Assembly (NCBI GenBank): GCA_934292725.1
Contig: CAKQXY010000001.1
Coordinates: 1 to 64,000, forward strand
DNA length: 64,000 nucleotides
Direction: 5' to 3'
From: an uncultured Lachnospiraceae bacterium
GTDB taxonomy: Bacteria > Bacillota > Clostridia > Lachnospirales > Lachnospiraceae
Shown here: positions 27,672-37,198 of the stretch, in pieces
Layout: the number at the start of each line of letters is the position of its first letter
How positions within the stretch are numbered: the stretch's first letter is position 1
Notes under the pieces: model-generated
The model's input: the letters and a program-made list of their open reading frames with translations, nothing else
Databases searched by the model: none
What the model was told of the DNA's origin: nothing
Program-made: the position numbers and the translations under genes

Positions 27672-29258
27672 ATGAGACGTTTTGCAGGGCTGTTTATGGC
27701 AGCATGCATGACCGTAGCTGTTCCTGCAGCAACGGTTTTCGCAGACGAAGTCGCAACCGAGTCAGTTGAAGCATCAGCTGAGACAGATGGTGAGACAAAC
27801 GCAGAAGAGCAGGATTCAAACGCTGAGAGTCAGGAAGAATCTCAGGAAACAACAGATAATACGACACAGGAATTAAATATTGCACAGTCACTTGACGGAG
27901 TAACACTTCCGGCAGACTCTGAGCAAATTACGTATACTTATCACGGAAATGTATGCAACGCTGCTAAGACAGCAACAGGACTTTATCTGCTGCCAGTTGT
28001 ACAGGATGACTCAAGCGTTGTATGGTATGTATACAATGAGGAAACGGATAAGGCTATCCCATATGTAGCGTTTACATCTGTAACAACTTCTTATGCAATT
28101 GTTCTTCCTAATGATGATGTAACTGTTCCAAGCGGATATGAGCGTGTAGATATTAATGTCAGCGGCCGCGTTGTTCCGGCATGGTTTAAGTCAGCAGCTG
28201 GTGACGAAAATATGTATTTGATTTATGCACAGGATTCTGATGGAAATCAGGGCTTCTATCGTTTTGATGGATCAAATGGTTCCTGCCTTCGCTATGTAGC
28301 TGATCCTGATACTGATCTGCAGGCATCCGCAGATAGCTTAAGTGCAGAGCTTTCAAGCTTACAGGAAGACTATAATTCCATGTCTTCCCAGAATAGTGAT
28401 GAGATTGAGAGATTAAATAACTCTGCAAATCTTCAGCTGCAAAATTATAACAATTTGAAGGAAAAGGTAGAGAAGTATGGTATGATCGGTGTTGCAGCAT
28501 TAGGAGCTGTGACATTACTGATGCTGATTTTCTTTATCCGTATGATCTCTAAGTCTTCTAAGCTTAAGAAGGCAAATAAGAAGGTTACTGAGCTTGAGAA
28601 CGCTGCTAAGACACGTGCACAGCAGGCAAGACCAAGATCAAGCCAGCCATCTACAAGAAGAGTACGCAGCGAGCGTATGGGAGATACAAGAATGACCGAA
28701 GGCCGCGAGGAGGGTACTTCCAGTGTACGCCGCGTGCCAAGAAATTCTGACAGAGGTTTCGAGCAGAGTACAACTACATCTACGGTTACACGTGTATCAA
28801 GAGAAGAAAGTTCTGAGCGTACGCAGGGGGCAAGACCTGTAAGACAGCAGCCTGCGAGACAAGCAGGACAGACTGCTAGCCAGGCAAGACCAGCTAGAAG
28901 ACCAGAGACAGCTGCTCCAAGAGCACAGCGTCCGGCTAGACCGACAAATGCACAGCAAAGACCGCAGCGTCCTACTAGACCAGCTGCTTCCCGTCCATCT
29001 GGCGAGACTAAGATTTTTGATAAAGCTCCTGCAGAGTTAAATGATCTTGATGATGTAACACAGAGCACATCTTCAACACAGTCAAACGTTGCAGCAGCTG
29101 ATATTGATAAGATCAGTGAGCAGTTAAATAGTCTTCATGCAGCAGAAAGCTCACCGATTGAAGATGATTTCATCGAAGTAGAGAGCACAACTCCAGAAGA
29201 TATTTATTCAGATGATGACGATGATGATTTTTCTTTAACAGATTTTAAGGATATCTAA
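27672..29258 (+). CDS. Single-pass membrane protein with Arg/Pro-rich cytoplasmic tail
   Basis: A 528-residue protein. Residues 1-24 are a signal peptide ending VFA before an acidic Glu/Thr/Ser spacer (to about 65). An extracytoplasmic domain of unknown fold (about 70-215) is followed by a coiled-coil stretch (about 215-265) and one membrane helix (about 269-292, GVAALGAVTLLMLIFF). The C-terminal 235 residues should be cytoplasmic: a Lys/Arg helix, then a disordered Arg/Pro/Gln/Ala stretch (QRPQRPTRPAASRPSG), then an acidic tail with DDDDDD. No family recognised. The ATG at 27672 follows GGAGG by 8 bases. It has its own promoter and terminators on both sides, so it is monocistronic, set between purD and purH. 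Confidence 0.82.
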   Translation: MRRFAGLFMAACMTVAVPAATVFADEVATESVEASAETDGETNAEEQDSNAESQEESQETTDNTTQELNIAQSLDGVTLPADSEQITYTYHGNVCNAAKTATGLYLLPVVQDDSSVVWYVYNEETDKAIPYVAFTSVTTSYAIVLPNDDVTVPSGYERVDINVSGRVVPAWFKSAAGDENMYLIYAQDSDGNQGFYRFDGSNGSCLRYVADPDTDLQASADSLSAELSSLQEDYNSMSSQNSDEIERLNNSANLQLQNYNNLKEKVEKYGMIGVAALGAVTLLMLIFFIRMISKSSKLKKANKKVTELENAAKTRAQQARPRSSQPSTRRVRSERMGDTRMTEGREEGTSSVRRVPRNSDRGFEQSTTTSTVTRVSREESSERTQGARPVRQQPARQAGQTASQARPARRPETAAPRAQRPARPTNAQQRPQRPTRPAASRPSGETKIFDKAPAELNDLDDVTQSTSSTQSNVAAADIDKISEQLNSLHAAESSPIEDDFIEVESTTPEDIYSDDDDDDFSLTDFKDI

Positions 29259-29276
29259 TTCTAAAAAATTGATAGC

Positions 29277-29329
29277 AAAAAGAAGGAATTAAGCACACCA
29301 ATTGGCAGGCGAAATTCCTTCTTTTTTTT
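29277..29329 (+). terminator. Rho-independent terminator
   Basis: A 14-bp stem (arms 29277-29290 and 29313-29326) around a 22-base loop, ending in eight T. Confidence 0.8.
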
Positions 29330-29401
29330 GTAACTATTCAAAGCAGTACAAAATTTACTGAAAGTAATCTTCTTTCTGAAACTTTTTGGATTCTTTTATA
29401 C

Positions 29402-29429
29402 TTGCATTCTATGAAGATTTGTGTAATAA
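29402..29429 (+). promoter_or_regulatory. Possible purH promoter
   Basis: TTGCAT (29402-29407), 16 bases and TAATAA (29424-29429), 74 bases before the start codon. Spacing and boxes are only moderate. Confidence 0.35.
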
Positions 29430-29503
29430 TAAATTCGTTGCAGGCAAAAAATGCCGCTAGGAATAAAATAATCGAATATGCAGTTGAAACGAAGGAGAGG
29501 ACA

Positions 29504-31069
29504 ATGAGAGCATTAATCAGTGTATCAGACAAAACAGGCGTAGTAGAACTTGCCAAAGAGCTAGAGGCGCTTGGGATCGAACTTATTTCAACAGGAGGAA
29601 CCTATAAGAAGTTAGCAGAGGCTGGCGTAAAGGCGATGGAGATCTCCGAACTTACAGGCTTCCCGGAATGCCTCGATGGCAGAGTAAAGACATTGCACCC
29701 AGTTGTACATGCTGGACTGTTGGCAATGCGTTCAAACCCAGAGCATATGAAGCAGCTCAAGGAGTTAGGTATTGAGCCAATCGATCTGGTAATTGTAAAT
29801 CTTTATCCATTCAAGGCTACTATTTTAAAGGATGGTGTAACAAGAGCAGAGGCTGTTGAAAACATCGATATCGGCGGACCAACCATGCTGCGTGCTGCTG
29901 CTAAGAACTATCAGGATGTTGCTGTAGTGACAGATCCATCTGATTATGAGAAGATTCTTGCAGAGCTCAAGGCAGACGGACAGGTAAGTCTTGATACAAA
30001 GTTTTATCTGATGCAGAAGGTATTTATGCATACCTCCAGTTATGACACAATGATTGCAGATTATTTAAAGAAGGAGCGCGGTGATGACAGTCTGCCAGAG
30101 ACGCTGACTATGACCTTTGAGAAGGTTGAGGATATGCGTTATGGTGAAAATCCGCATCAGAAGGCTGCTTTCTACCGTGAAATCGGCAAGAAGAAGGGTT
30201 CTTTGGTTGATGCAAAGCAGTTAAATGGAAAGTCTCTTTCCTTTAATAACATCAATGATACAAATGGTGCATTAGAGCTTCTTAAGGAATTTACAGAGCC
30301 AACTGTTGTTGCATGCAAGCACGGAAATCCATGTGGTGTTGGAAGTGCTGACACTATCGAGGAAGCATGGAAGAAGGCATTTGCAGCTGATAAGGTATCT
30401 ATTTATGGTGGTATTGTTGTTTCAAATCGCGAAATCAATGAGACCATTGCAAAGGATATGAAGTCAATGTTCCTTGAGGTAATTGTTGCACCGTCTTATA
30501 CAGAGGGCGCACTGAAGATGTTAAGCTTCAAGAAGGATGGTTCTATGAGAAATGTCCGTGTTCTTGAGCTTGCAGATATCAGTGAAAAGCAGCCGGCAGA
30601 GGCACTTGATTTAAAGAAGGTAAATGGCGGACTGATTGTTCAGAATATCGACAGCAAGCTGCTTGACGGAGATGTTAAGGTAGTAACAGAAAAGGCACCG
30701 ACCGAGAAGGAGATGGAGGATCTGCTCTTTGCATGGAAGGTTGTTAAGTTTGTTAAGTCAAATGGTATTGCAGTTGCAAAGGATCTTCAAACTGTCGGTA
30801 TCGGACCTGGTCAGGTAAATCGTGTATGGGCGATTGAGCAGTGCTTCGAGCATGCAAATGAGCTGATCGGACCAGATGCAACAAAGGGTGCTGTATTGGC
30901 ATCTGATGCATATTTCCCATTTGCTGATAATGTAGAGGCTGCTCATAAGGCAGGCATTACTGCAATTATTCAGCCAGGTGGATCTATCCGTGATAAGGAC
31001 TGCATCGACAAGTGCAATGAATATGGAATTGCAATGGTGTTTACAGGAATGAGACACTTTAAGCACTAA
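29504..31069 (+). CDS. purH: Bifunctional AICAR formyltransferase / IMP cyclohydrolase
   Basis: Last two steps of IMP synthesis. The 521 residues have the usual length: an N-terminal MGS-like cyclohydrolase domain ([30 protein letters not shown]) and a C-terminal formyltransferase domain with [18 protein letters not shown] and the terminal RHFKH. The frame extends upstream to 29402, but the ATG at 29504 follows GAAGGAGAGG and gives the standard N-terminus. It needs 10-formyl-THF; fchA and folD follow directly. Confidence 0.95.
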   Translation: MRALISVSDKTGVVELAKELEALGIELISTGGTYKKLAEAGVKAMEISELTGFPECLDGRVKTLHPVVHAGLLAMRSNPEHMKQLKELGIEPIDLVIVNLYPFKATILKDGVTRAEAVENIDIGGPTMLRAAAKNYQDVAVVTDPSDYEKILAELKADGQVSLDTKFYLMQKVFMHTSSYDTMIADYLKKERGDDSLPETLTMTFEKVEDMRYGENPHQKAAFYREIGKKKGSLVDAKQLNGKSLSFNNINDTNGALELLKEFTEPTVVACKHGNPCGVGSADTIEEAWKKAFAADKVSIYGGIVVSNREINETIAKDMKSMFLEVIVAPSYTEGALKMLSFKKDGSMRNVRVLELADISEKQPAEALDLKKVNGGLIVQNIDSKLLDGDVKVVTEKAPTEKEMEDLLFAWKVVKFVKSNGIAVAKDLQTVGIGPGQVNRVWAIEQCFEHANELIGPDATKGAVLASDAYFPFADNVEAAHKAGITAIIQPGGSIRDKDCIDKCNEYGIAMVFTGMRHFKH

Positions 31070-31090
31070 AAATGAAATAATAAAAGTACC

Positions 31091-31124
31091 AAAGGAGGTG
31101 CTGCGAAACAGCAGCATCTCCTTT
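31091..31124 (+). promoter_or_regulatory. Strong intercistronic hairpin between purH and fchA
   Basis: A 14-bp stem (AAAGGAGGTGCTGC with its complement, one G-U pair) and a GAAACA loop, with no T run behind it. It may be a partial terminator, a processing site or an mRNA stabiliser. Its 5' arm contains an AAAGGAGGTG sequence that looks like a ribosome binding site but has no start codon behind it. Confidence 0.55.
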
Positions 31125-31145
31125 CTGTAAAGGAACAAGTAACGT

Positions 31146-31757
31146 ATGGAAAATTTAAGTTTAAAAGAGTTTGCAGCGGCACTTTCCGGAAAAGAACCAG
31201 TACCGGGAGGCGGCGGTGCAAGCGCCTGCACAGGTTCTTATGGCTGCGCTTTAGGAATGATGGCATGTGCACTGACCCATGGAAAGAAAAAGTATGCCTG
31301 CTATGAACAGGACATCAAAAGGATTGAGGGTGAGTTGGCATCGTGCAGGGACACACTTCTTAGCTGTATCAATGAGGATGCGCAAGGTTTTCTTCCGCTT
31401 TCAAAAGCTTATGGCCTGCCAAAGGATACACCCGAGCAAAAAGCAAAGAAAGATGAGGTTTTGGAGAAAGCGCTGTATCAGGCAAGCCTTACTCCTATGA
31501 AAATTTTAAAAAATTCTGCTTATGCCATGACACTTTTGGATGAGCTTTCGGGGAAATGTTCGAAGCTGATTTTAAGTGATGTTGTAACAGGAGCAGCTCT
31601 TCTTGCAGCCTCTGCCCATGGCGGCTTTATAAATGTCGGTGCAAACACAGGGCTGATGAAAAACACTGAAATAGCGCAAAAGCTTAATGAAGAAGCTAAA
31701 ATGCTTCTTTCCAAAACAATGAGGCTTCATGATAGCATCAGTCAGCTTATGTTATAA
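31146..31757 (+). CDS. fchA: Cyclodeaminase/cyclohydrolase family protein (methenyl-THF cyclohydrolase type)
   Basis: A 203-residue helical protein of the FchA/FTCD-C family, which hydrolyses 5,10-methenyl-THF to 10-formyl-THF (FchA) or deaminates formimino-THF. The signature PVPGGGGASA and the following Gly/Ala-rich helix are intact. Lying directly before folD and after purH, cyclohydrolase activity feeding 10-formyl-THF to purine synthesis is the better guess; no histidine-degradation genes are near. Ribosome binding site AAAGGAAC. Confidence 0.85.
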   Translation: MENLSLKEFAAALSGKEPVPGGGGASACTGSYGCALGMMACALTHGKKKYACYEQDIKRIEGELASCRDTLLSCINEDAQGFLPLSKAYGLPKDTPEQKAKKDEVLEKALYQASLTPMKILKNSAYAMTLLDELSGKCSKLILSDVVTGAALLAASAHGGFINVGANTGLMKNTEIAQKLNEEAKMLLSKTMRLHDSISQLML

Positions 31758-31783
31758 GAACAAATAAAAAAGGAAGTGTGTCT

Positions 31784-32662
31784 ATGCAAATCTTAAAAGG
31801 TGCGCCGGTCGCAGCAGCGATCCGCGATGAGATTAAAAAAGAACTAGAAGGGTGTGAGACAAAGCCTTGTCTTGCCATTGTTCGTGTAGGTGAAAAACAA
31901 GAGGATCTTTCCTATGAGAGAAGTGCCCTCAAGCGAATGAGTGGTGTTGGAATAGAAACAAAACTGTTTGTATTTCCGGCAGACATTTCAATGGATGATT
32001 TTTCAGCAGAATTTGCTGCCATAAATGATGATCCAACGATTGATGGCATTTTGCTGTTTCGTCCTCTTCCAGCACAGCTTAATGAGTCAAAGATTGTTGA
32101 ATCAATCGCTCCAGAAAAGGATGTAGATGGTATATCTAGTGCAGCGCTTGGAAAGCTGTTTTCAGGAGATAAACACGCATTTGCTCCGTGTACTGCGCAG
32201 GCTGTCATGGAAATTCTCCATTTTTATGGTATTGGGCCGCAGGGAAAACGAGCAGTTGTACTTGGACGAAGCCTTGTAGTAGGAAAACCGCTCTCTATGC
32301 TCTTATTAAACGAAAATGCGACAGTAACAATTTGTCATTCCCGCACTGTTTCGCTGCCAGAGGTATGCCGTGAAGCTGACATTCTCGTAACAGCGATTGG
32401 CAAAGCAAAATGGGTAGATGAGCGTTTTGTTTCAGAAAAAACAATTGTTATTGATGTAGGAATTAATGTAGATGAAAATGGAATGCTTTGCGGCGATGTA
32501 AACTTTGGACAGATTGAAGATAAAGTTTTTATGGCAACGCCAGTTCCGGGCGGTGTAGGTGCCGTAACGACAGCAGTGCTGGCAAAGCATGTATTAGAGG
32601 CGGCAAAAGAACGCCGTGCTTTAAACAGCAAAGGAGGAAAAAATGGGCTTTCTGCCGATTAA
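31784..32662 (+). CDS. folD: Methylene-THF dehydrogenase (FolD family)
   Basis: A 292-residue FolD: NADP-dependent oxidation of methylene-THF, with methenyl-THF cyclohydrolase in most members. The PVPGGVGAVTTA signature and GRSLVVGKPLSMLL nucleotide loop are present. In the cyclohydrolase site the Tyr and the catalytic Lys are kept (SYERSALKR), but the VQLPLP motif reads LFRPLP, so the conserved Gln is missing. A separate cyclohydrolase gene sits immediately upstream. The ATG at 31784 lies 7 bases after AAGGAAG; a GTG at 31778 is too close. The 3' end overlaps the next gene by 20 bases. Confidence 0.92.
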   Translation: MQILKGAPVAAAIRDEIKKELEGCETKPCLAIVRVGEKQEDLSYERSALKRMSGVGIETKLFVFPADISMDDFSAEFAAINDDPTIDGILLFRPLPAQLNESKIVESIAPEKDVDGISSAALGKLFSGDKHAFAPCTAQAVMEILHFYGIGPQGKRAVVLGRSLVVGKPLSMLLLNENATVTICHSRTVSLPEVCREADILVTAIGKAKWVDERFVSEKTIVIDVGINVDENGMLCGDVNFGQIEDKVFMATPVPGGVGAVTTAVLAKHVLEAAKERRALNSKGGKNGLSAD

Positions 32663-34553
32663 TCGCCGTGAAATGCAGCGGCTTGGCTGGGAACAGCCAG
32701 ATTTTGTCTATGTGACAGGTGATGCCTATGTAGATCATCCATCCTTTGGACATGCCATAATAAGCCGTATTCTTGAATCTCACGGCTATAAGGTTGCTAT
32801 ATTACCGCAGCCTGACTGGCGTGACGATAATGCAATTCACGAATTTGGCAAACCGCGCCTTGGCTTTTTAGTATCCTCTGGAAATATGGATTCTATGGTA
32901 AATCACTATTCTGTTTCCAAAAAAAGACGTCAGATGGATGCATACACTCCAGGTGGTGTGATTGGAAAACGTCCAGATTATGCAGATGTTGTTTATGGAA
33001 ATTATATACGCCGTAATTTTCCAGACAGTCCAATTATTTTAGGCGGAATCGAAGCATCTCTTCGCCGCCTGGCACATTACGACTATTGGTCAGATAAGTT
33101 AAAGCGTTCCATTTTGATTGAAGCACAGGCGGATATCATCTCGTATGGAATGGGAGAACATTCTATTGTGGAAATTGCAGATGCATTAAACAGCGGTCTG
33201 CCTGTAAGTGAAATTACCTTTATACGCGGAACTGTATGTAAGGTGCGCTCACTTGACCGTGTGCCGGATGCCTTAGTGCTTCCGACATATGATGAGCTAA
33301 CAAAAGATAAGAAACAATATGCAGCCAGCTTTTATAAGCAGTACTGCAATACTGATCCATTTACAGCAAAGCAGCTTGCTGAGCCATACGGATCACGTCT
33401 TTATGTCATTCAAAATCCACCTGCCTATCCGCTTACAACACAGGAGATGGATGACGTGTATGAGCTTCCTTATATGAGAACGTATCATCCGTCTTATGAG
33501 GCACTAGGCGGTGTGCCGGCCATATCAGAGATTAAATTTTCACTTTGCAGCAATCGCGGCTGCTTTGGCGGCTGCAGCTTCTGCGCTCTTACATTTCATC
33601 AGGGGCGAATTATTCAGACAAGAAGTCATGAATCATTGATTCGCGAAGCAAAGCTGATGACACAAGAAAAAGATTTTAAAGGATATATCCATGATGTAGG
33701 AGGTCCAACGGCAAACTTCCGTCACCCGGCCTGTCAAAAACAGCTGACAAAAGGTGTCTGCACGGGAAAGCAGTGCTTATTCCCGTCACCATGTAAAAAC
33801 CTTACAGTTGATCATCAGGATTATATCCAGCTTCTTCGAAAACTGCGCGCTCTTCCAAAGGTAAAGAAAGTTTTTATCCGCTCAGGCATTCGTTTCGATT
33901 ACGTGTTGGCAGATAAAAGCGATGCTTTCCTTAAGGAGCTTTGTCAGTATCATGTCAGCGGACAGCTTAAGGTTGCCCCAGAGCATGTTTCTGACCGCGT
34001 TTTAAAATATATGGGTAAGCCAGAAAATGCCGTTTACAAGCGTTTTACACAGCGATACAAAGCAATGAATGAAAAACTTGGACTCAAGCAATATCTGGTT
34101 CCCTATTTAATGTCATCTCACCCAGGCTCCCAGCTTACGGATGCAGTTGAGATGGCAGAGCATCTGCGTGATTTAGGCTACATGCCGGAACAGGTTCAGG
34201 ATTTCTATCCGACACCGTCCACGATTTCAACCTGCATGTATTACACAGGCATTGATCCGCGTACAGGAGAGTCTGTTTATATTCCAAAGGATCCTCATGA
34301 AAAAGCCATGCAGCGTGCGCTTATCCAATACCGTGATCCAAAGCTTTATGATCTGGTAAAAGAAGCGCTAATTAAGTGCGGCCGTCAGGATTTGATTGGT
34401 TTTGGCAAGGAATGTCTGATTGCACCAAGAAATATCAAACAGGGCAGAAATACAAATGCGCAGCATGCAAAGAAACAAAATGACAGCAGCAATACAAGAC
34501 AACATCGCAGTGACAGCAAAGGCAGATATTCTGCGGGCAAAAGGAGGAAGTAA
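32643..34553 (+). CDS. YgiQ family radical SAM protein
   Basis: A 636-residue radical SAM protein with the CxxxCxxC cluster in CFGGCSFC (about residues 309-316), preceded by a B12-binding-like N-terminal region ([16 protein letters not shown]). It matches the YgiQ/UPF0313 family throughout ([31 protein letters not shown]). The reaction is unknown. The C-terminus is a basic Gln/Asn/Ser/Lys tail. The ATG overlaps folD by 20 bases and follows AAAGGAGG inside folD, implying coupled translation. Confidence 0.92.
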   Translation: MGFLPINRREMQRLGWEQPDFVYVTGDAYVDHPSFGHAIISRILESHGYKVAILPQPDWRDDNAIHEFGKPRLGFLVSSGNMDSMVNHYSVSKKRRQMDAYTPGGVIGKRPDYADVVYGNYIRRNFPDSPIILGGIEASLRRLAHYDYWSDKLKRSILIEAQADIISYGMGEHSIVEIADALNSGLPVSEITFIRGTVCKVRSLDRVPDALVLPTYDELTKDKKQYAASFYKQYCNTDPFTAKQLAEPYGSRLYVIQNPPAYPLTTQEMDDVYELPYMRTYHPSYEALGGVPAISEIKFSLCSNRGCFGGCSFCALTFHQGRIIQTRSHESLIREAKLMTQEKDFKGYIHDVGGPTANFRHPACQKQLTKGVCTGKQCLFPSPCKNLTVDHQDYIQLLRKLRALPKVKKVFIRSGIRFDYVLADKSDAFLKELCQYHVSGQLKVAPEHVSDRVLKYMGKPENAVYKRFTQRYKAMNEKLGLKQYLVPYLMSSHPGSQLTDAVEMAEHLRDLGYMPEQVQDFYPTPSTISTCMYYTGIDPRTGESVYIPKDPHEKAMQRALIQYRDPKLYDLVKEALIKCGRQDLIGFGKECLIAPRNIKQGRNTNAQHAKKQNDSSNTRQHRSDSKGRYSAGKRRK

Positions 34554-34555
34554 AC

Positions 34556-35797
34556 ATGTTAGGATTTGAGGAAGTAGAAAAGTATGACCCTGAATTGGCA
34601 CAGGCAATGTCGGACGAGCTGACAAGACAGCGTACCCATATTGAGCTGATTGCCTCTGAAAATCTTGTAAGCAAGGCCGTTATGGCAGCAATGGGCAGCG
34701 TTCTGACAAATAAATATGCAGAGGGCTATCCGGGAAAGCGCTATTATGGCGGATGCGAATATGTTGACGTAGTGGAGGAATTGGCAAGAGAGCGTGCAAA
34801 GAAGCTTTTTGGCTGTGAGTATGTCAATGTGCAGCCGCATTCTGGAGCACAGGCAAATATGGCAGTCTTTTTTGCCGTATTAAATCCTGGTGATACCTTT
34901 ATGGGTATGAGCCTCGACATGGGCGGTCATCTTACACATGGAAGCCCGGTAAACATGTCAGGAAAGTACTTTAACGCAGTTCCTTATGGAATTAACGCAG
35001 ATGGCTTTATTGATTATGATGAAGTTCGCCGCATTGCACTTGAGTGCAAGCCAAAGATGATCGTAGCTGGTGCCTCTGCCTACGCAAGAAAGATCGACTT
35101 TAAGCGCTTCCGTGAGATCGCAGATGAGGTAGGCGCTGTTTTAATGGTTGATATGGCACATATCGCAGGTCTTGTCGCAGCAGGACTTCACGAAAGTCCA
35201 ATTCCTTACGCACATGTAACTACTACGACCACTCATAAGACTCTTCGCGGACCGCGAGGCGGCATGATCATGTGCAGCAACGAGGTTAATAAAAAGTACA
35301 ACTTTAATAAGGCAATTTTCCCAGGCATTCAGGGCGGACCGCTTATGCATGTTATCGCAGGAAAGGCTGTTTGCTTTAAGGAGGCACTTGATCCATCATT
35401 TAAGCTTTATGCACAGGGCATTATTGATAATGCACAGGCACTTGCTTCTGGCCTTATGAATCGTGGTTTTGAGCTTGTATCAGGCGGAACAGATAATCAT
35501 CTGATGCTTGTAAATCTGATAAACAAGGGTGTAACTGGAAAGCAGGCTGAAAAGATGCTTGATGCTGCCAACATTACATGCAATAAGAATACCGTACCGA
35601 ATGACCCACAATCTGCATTTACGACAAGTGGTATCCGTCTTGGAACAGCCGCTGTTACTACCAGAGGCTTTAATACAGCTGATATGGATATTGTCGCACA
35701 GGCAATCTCTCTTGTTATCGACGATATGGAGAAAAACAAAGAAGAGGCAATGGCACTTGTTAAGAGCCTGACTGACAAATATCCGTTATACGAATAA
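34556..35797 (+). CDS. glyA: Serine hydroxymethyltransferase
   Basis: PLP enzyme (413 residues) converting serine and THF to glycine and methylene-THF. The PLP Lys is in [14 protein letters not shown]; the N-terminal IELIASEN and [14 protein letters not shown] segments bind substrate. Only 2 bases separate it from the radical SAM stop; the AAAGGAGG ribosome binding site lies in that gene. It supplies the methylene-THF used by FolD, and glycine for PurD. Confidence 0.96.
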   Translation: MLGFEEVEKYDPELAQAMSDELTRQRTHIELIASENLVSKAVMAAMGSVLTNKYAEGYPGKRYYGGCEYVDVVEELARERAKKLFGCEYVNVQPHSGAQANMAVFFAVLNPGDTFMGMSLDMGGHLTHGSPVNMSGKYFNAVPYGINADGFIDYDEVRRIALECKPKMIVAGASAYARKIDFKRFREIADEVGAVLMVDMAHIAGLVAAGLHESPIPYAHVTTTTTHKTLRGPRGGMIMCSNEVNKKYNFNKAIFPGIQGGPLMHVIAGKAVCFKEALDPSFKLYAQGIIDNAQALASGLMNRGFELVSGGTDNHLMLVNLINKGVTGKQAEKMLDAANITCNKNTVPNDPQSAFTTSGIRLGTAAVTTRGFNTADMDIVAQAISLVIDDMEKNKEEAMALVKSLTDKYPLYE

Positions 35798-35821
35798 TTG
35801 TAATTTTAGTAATGAGGTATC

Positions 35822-36256
35822 ATGGAAACATTAAAAATTCGCTATTTAAGTGACAAAATTGAAAAACTCCGTTTCATCGACGGAAAATCTGATTGGATTG
35901 ATCTAAGAAGCGCAGAGGAAGTAAGTATGAAGGCCGGAGAGGCTCGTCTTATTTCTCTTGGTATTGCAGTGCAGCTTCCAAAGGGCTACGAGGCACATGT
36001 TGTTCCAAGAAGCAGTACATTTAAGAATTTCGGCCTCATCCAGACAAATCATATGGGTGTGATTGACGAAAGCTACTGCGGTGATCATGACGAATGGAAA
36101 GTACCTGTGATGGCGGTGCGCGACACATGCATTCACGTAAATGACAGAATTTGCCAGTTTCGTATCATGGCACATCAGCCAGCACTTCAATTTGAAGAAG
36201 TGGAGCATTTAGAAGGCTGTGACCGCGGCGGTTTTGGAACAACTGGAAAGCAGTAA
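35822..36256 (+). CDS. dut: dUTP diphosphatase
   Basis: Hydrolyses dUTP to dUMP and pyrophosphate. The 144 residues fit trimeric dUTPases: [12 protein letters not shown] (motif II), [10 protein letters not shown] (motif III, with the catalytic Asp), RICQFRI (motif IV) and GGFGTTGK (motif V, the C-terminal arm). It is 24 bases after glyA and precedes a bidirectional terminator. Confidence 0.93.
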   Translation: METLKIRYLSDKIEKLRFIDGKSDWIDLRSAEEVSMKAGEARLISLGIAVQLPKGYEAHVVPRSSTFKNFGLIQTNHMGVIDESYCGDHDEWKVPVMAVRDTCIHVNDRICQFRIMAHQPALQFEEVEHLEGCDRGGFGTTGKQ

Positions 36257-36272
36257 TCTGCACGAAAATCTA

Positions 36273-36308
36273 AAAAAAGCGTCTCACAAAAACGTGAGGC
36301 GCTTTTTT
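36273..36308. terminator. Bidirectional terminator between dut and the convergent gene
   Basis: A 15-bp stem (arms 36273-36287 and 36294-36308, one G-U) with A-rich and T-rich ends, usable from both strands. Confidence 0.85.
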
Positions 36309-36331
36309 AATAACAACCGTTTTAAGGCTCA

Positions 36332-36952
36332 TTAAGGCTCAAATGTTATCAGCTGCTCTGCATATGGAAGTGTTTCAATCCAATCGCAGAATGTATGCCA
36401 CTCTGCCAGCTTATGATTCTTTCTTGCACGATAGATATTGATTAATGTCTCATAATTGAATGTACAGGTGCGCATCTGGTTATAGCTGCTTGGAAGAAGC
36501 TGTATCATATCATACCAGTCCTCCTTTGATTTTGTCTCCTTAAAGCGAAGACGGATGTTTTCAAGCTCGGCAACAACTGTTTCCATAAATTTTTTTGTAC
36601 CATCCGTCATATGATCGCAGGAGAAGTCATCCATTGAAAATGGTTTGCTGTGGATTTTATGCATAGTACTTGTTGAATTAGCAACAGTAGCTACCTTATA
36701 TGTATCATATTCCTTCCACCAGTAAAGCGGTGCAGTTACATCTACGCTGATAAAAATCATACGCAGATATTTTCTATGGTCAGAGCCTGCCTTTGCAAGA
36801 CGCATTGCCAGATCAAGATCATTTGGTCCAAAAACAAAGCTGCCGTCAGGCTCAGTATGGCTGTCCATACGGCCCCAGCTGTTCATAGGATTTCTGGCTC
36901 CGCGGATGGCATTTTCAAAATTCATAACAGATGTATTTTTTAAAGTAAGCAT
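36332..36952 (-). CDS. Unknown conserved protein, possible distant ThyX-like fold
   Basis: A 206-residue soluble protein with a strong ribosome binding site (AGGAGG, 10 bases before the ATG). Family not characterised to my knowledge; similar proteins occur, from memory, in Clostridia and phages. The segment VTAPLYWWKEYDTYKVATVANSTS lines up position by position with the ThyX segment that carries RHRxxS, but those catalytic residues read TYKVAT. A later stretch (YETLINIYRARKNHKLAEW) recalls the C-terminal helix of ThyX. It is therefore not a standard flavin-dependent thymidylate synthase. It is convergent with dut, whose product is dUMP. Confidence 0.65.
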   Translation of the reverse strand: MLTLKNTSVMNFENAIRGARNPMNSWGRMDSHTEPDGSFVFGPNDLDLAMRLAKAGSDHRKYLRMIFISVDVTAPLYWWKEYDTYKVATVANSTSTMHKIHSKPFSMDDFSCDHMTDGTKKFMETVVAELENIRLRFKETKSKEDWYDMIQLLPSSYNQMRTCTFNYETLINIYRARKNHKLAEWHTFCDWIETLPYAEQLITFEP

Positions 36953-36990
36953 TTATGTCATTCCTCCTGTTTGTTTTTCGCATCTGACTT

Positions 36991-37019
36991 ATCTTAACAT
37001 ATTCAATCAATATCTGCAA
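36991..37019 (-). promoter_or_regulatory. Promoter of the ThyX-like gene
   Basis: On the minus strand, TTGCAG (37019-37014), 17 bases and TAAGAT (36996-36991), about 39 bases before the start codon. Confidence 0.6.
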
Positions 37020-37058
37020 TATCATATTCAGTTTGCAGGATACCCGTTTACAAAACAA

Positions 37059-37141
37059 GTTACTGTTCATGGTGCTATGTTACGAAAGCCCTTCGATGCA
37101 ATGGTTTCGTCGACGAACCCAATTTTGCGGGCGCCTGTTAT
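37059..37141 (+). repeat. Left inverted-repeat arm flanking dapF
   Basis: About 83 bases beginning GTTACTGTTCA and including ATGTTACGAAAGCCCTT and TGCAATGGTTTCGTCGACG. Its reverse complement recurs at 38254-38334. The central 39 bases differ at only two positions; similarity continues more weakly to both sides. Confidence 0.8.
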
Positions 37142-37198
37142 GTTTCTGAGCGGTACTGCGTATAATGATATGAATTATATAAAATGGATTGGAATCAG

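Noticed and set aside
28445..29068. 207-codon minus-strand frame opposite the Arg/Pro-rich membrane protein
   Set aside because: It mirrors a low-complexity coding region with few stop codons in reverse; no ribosome binding site, and the plus-strand gene has promoter, signal peptide and terminator.
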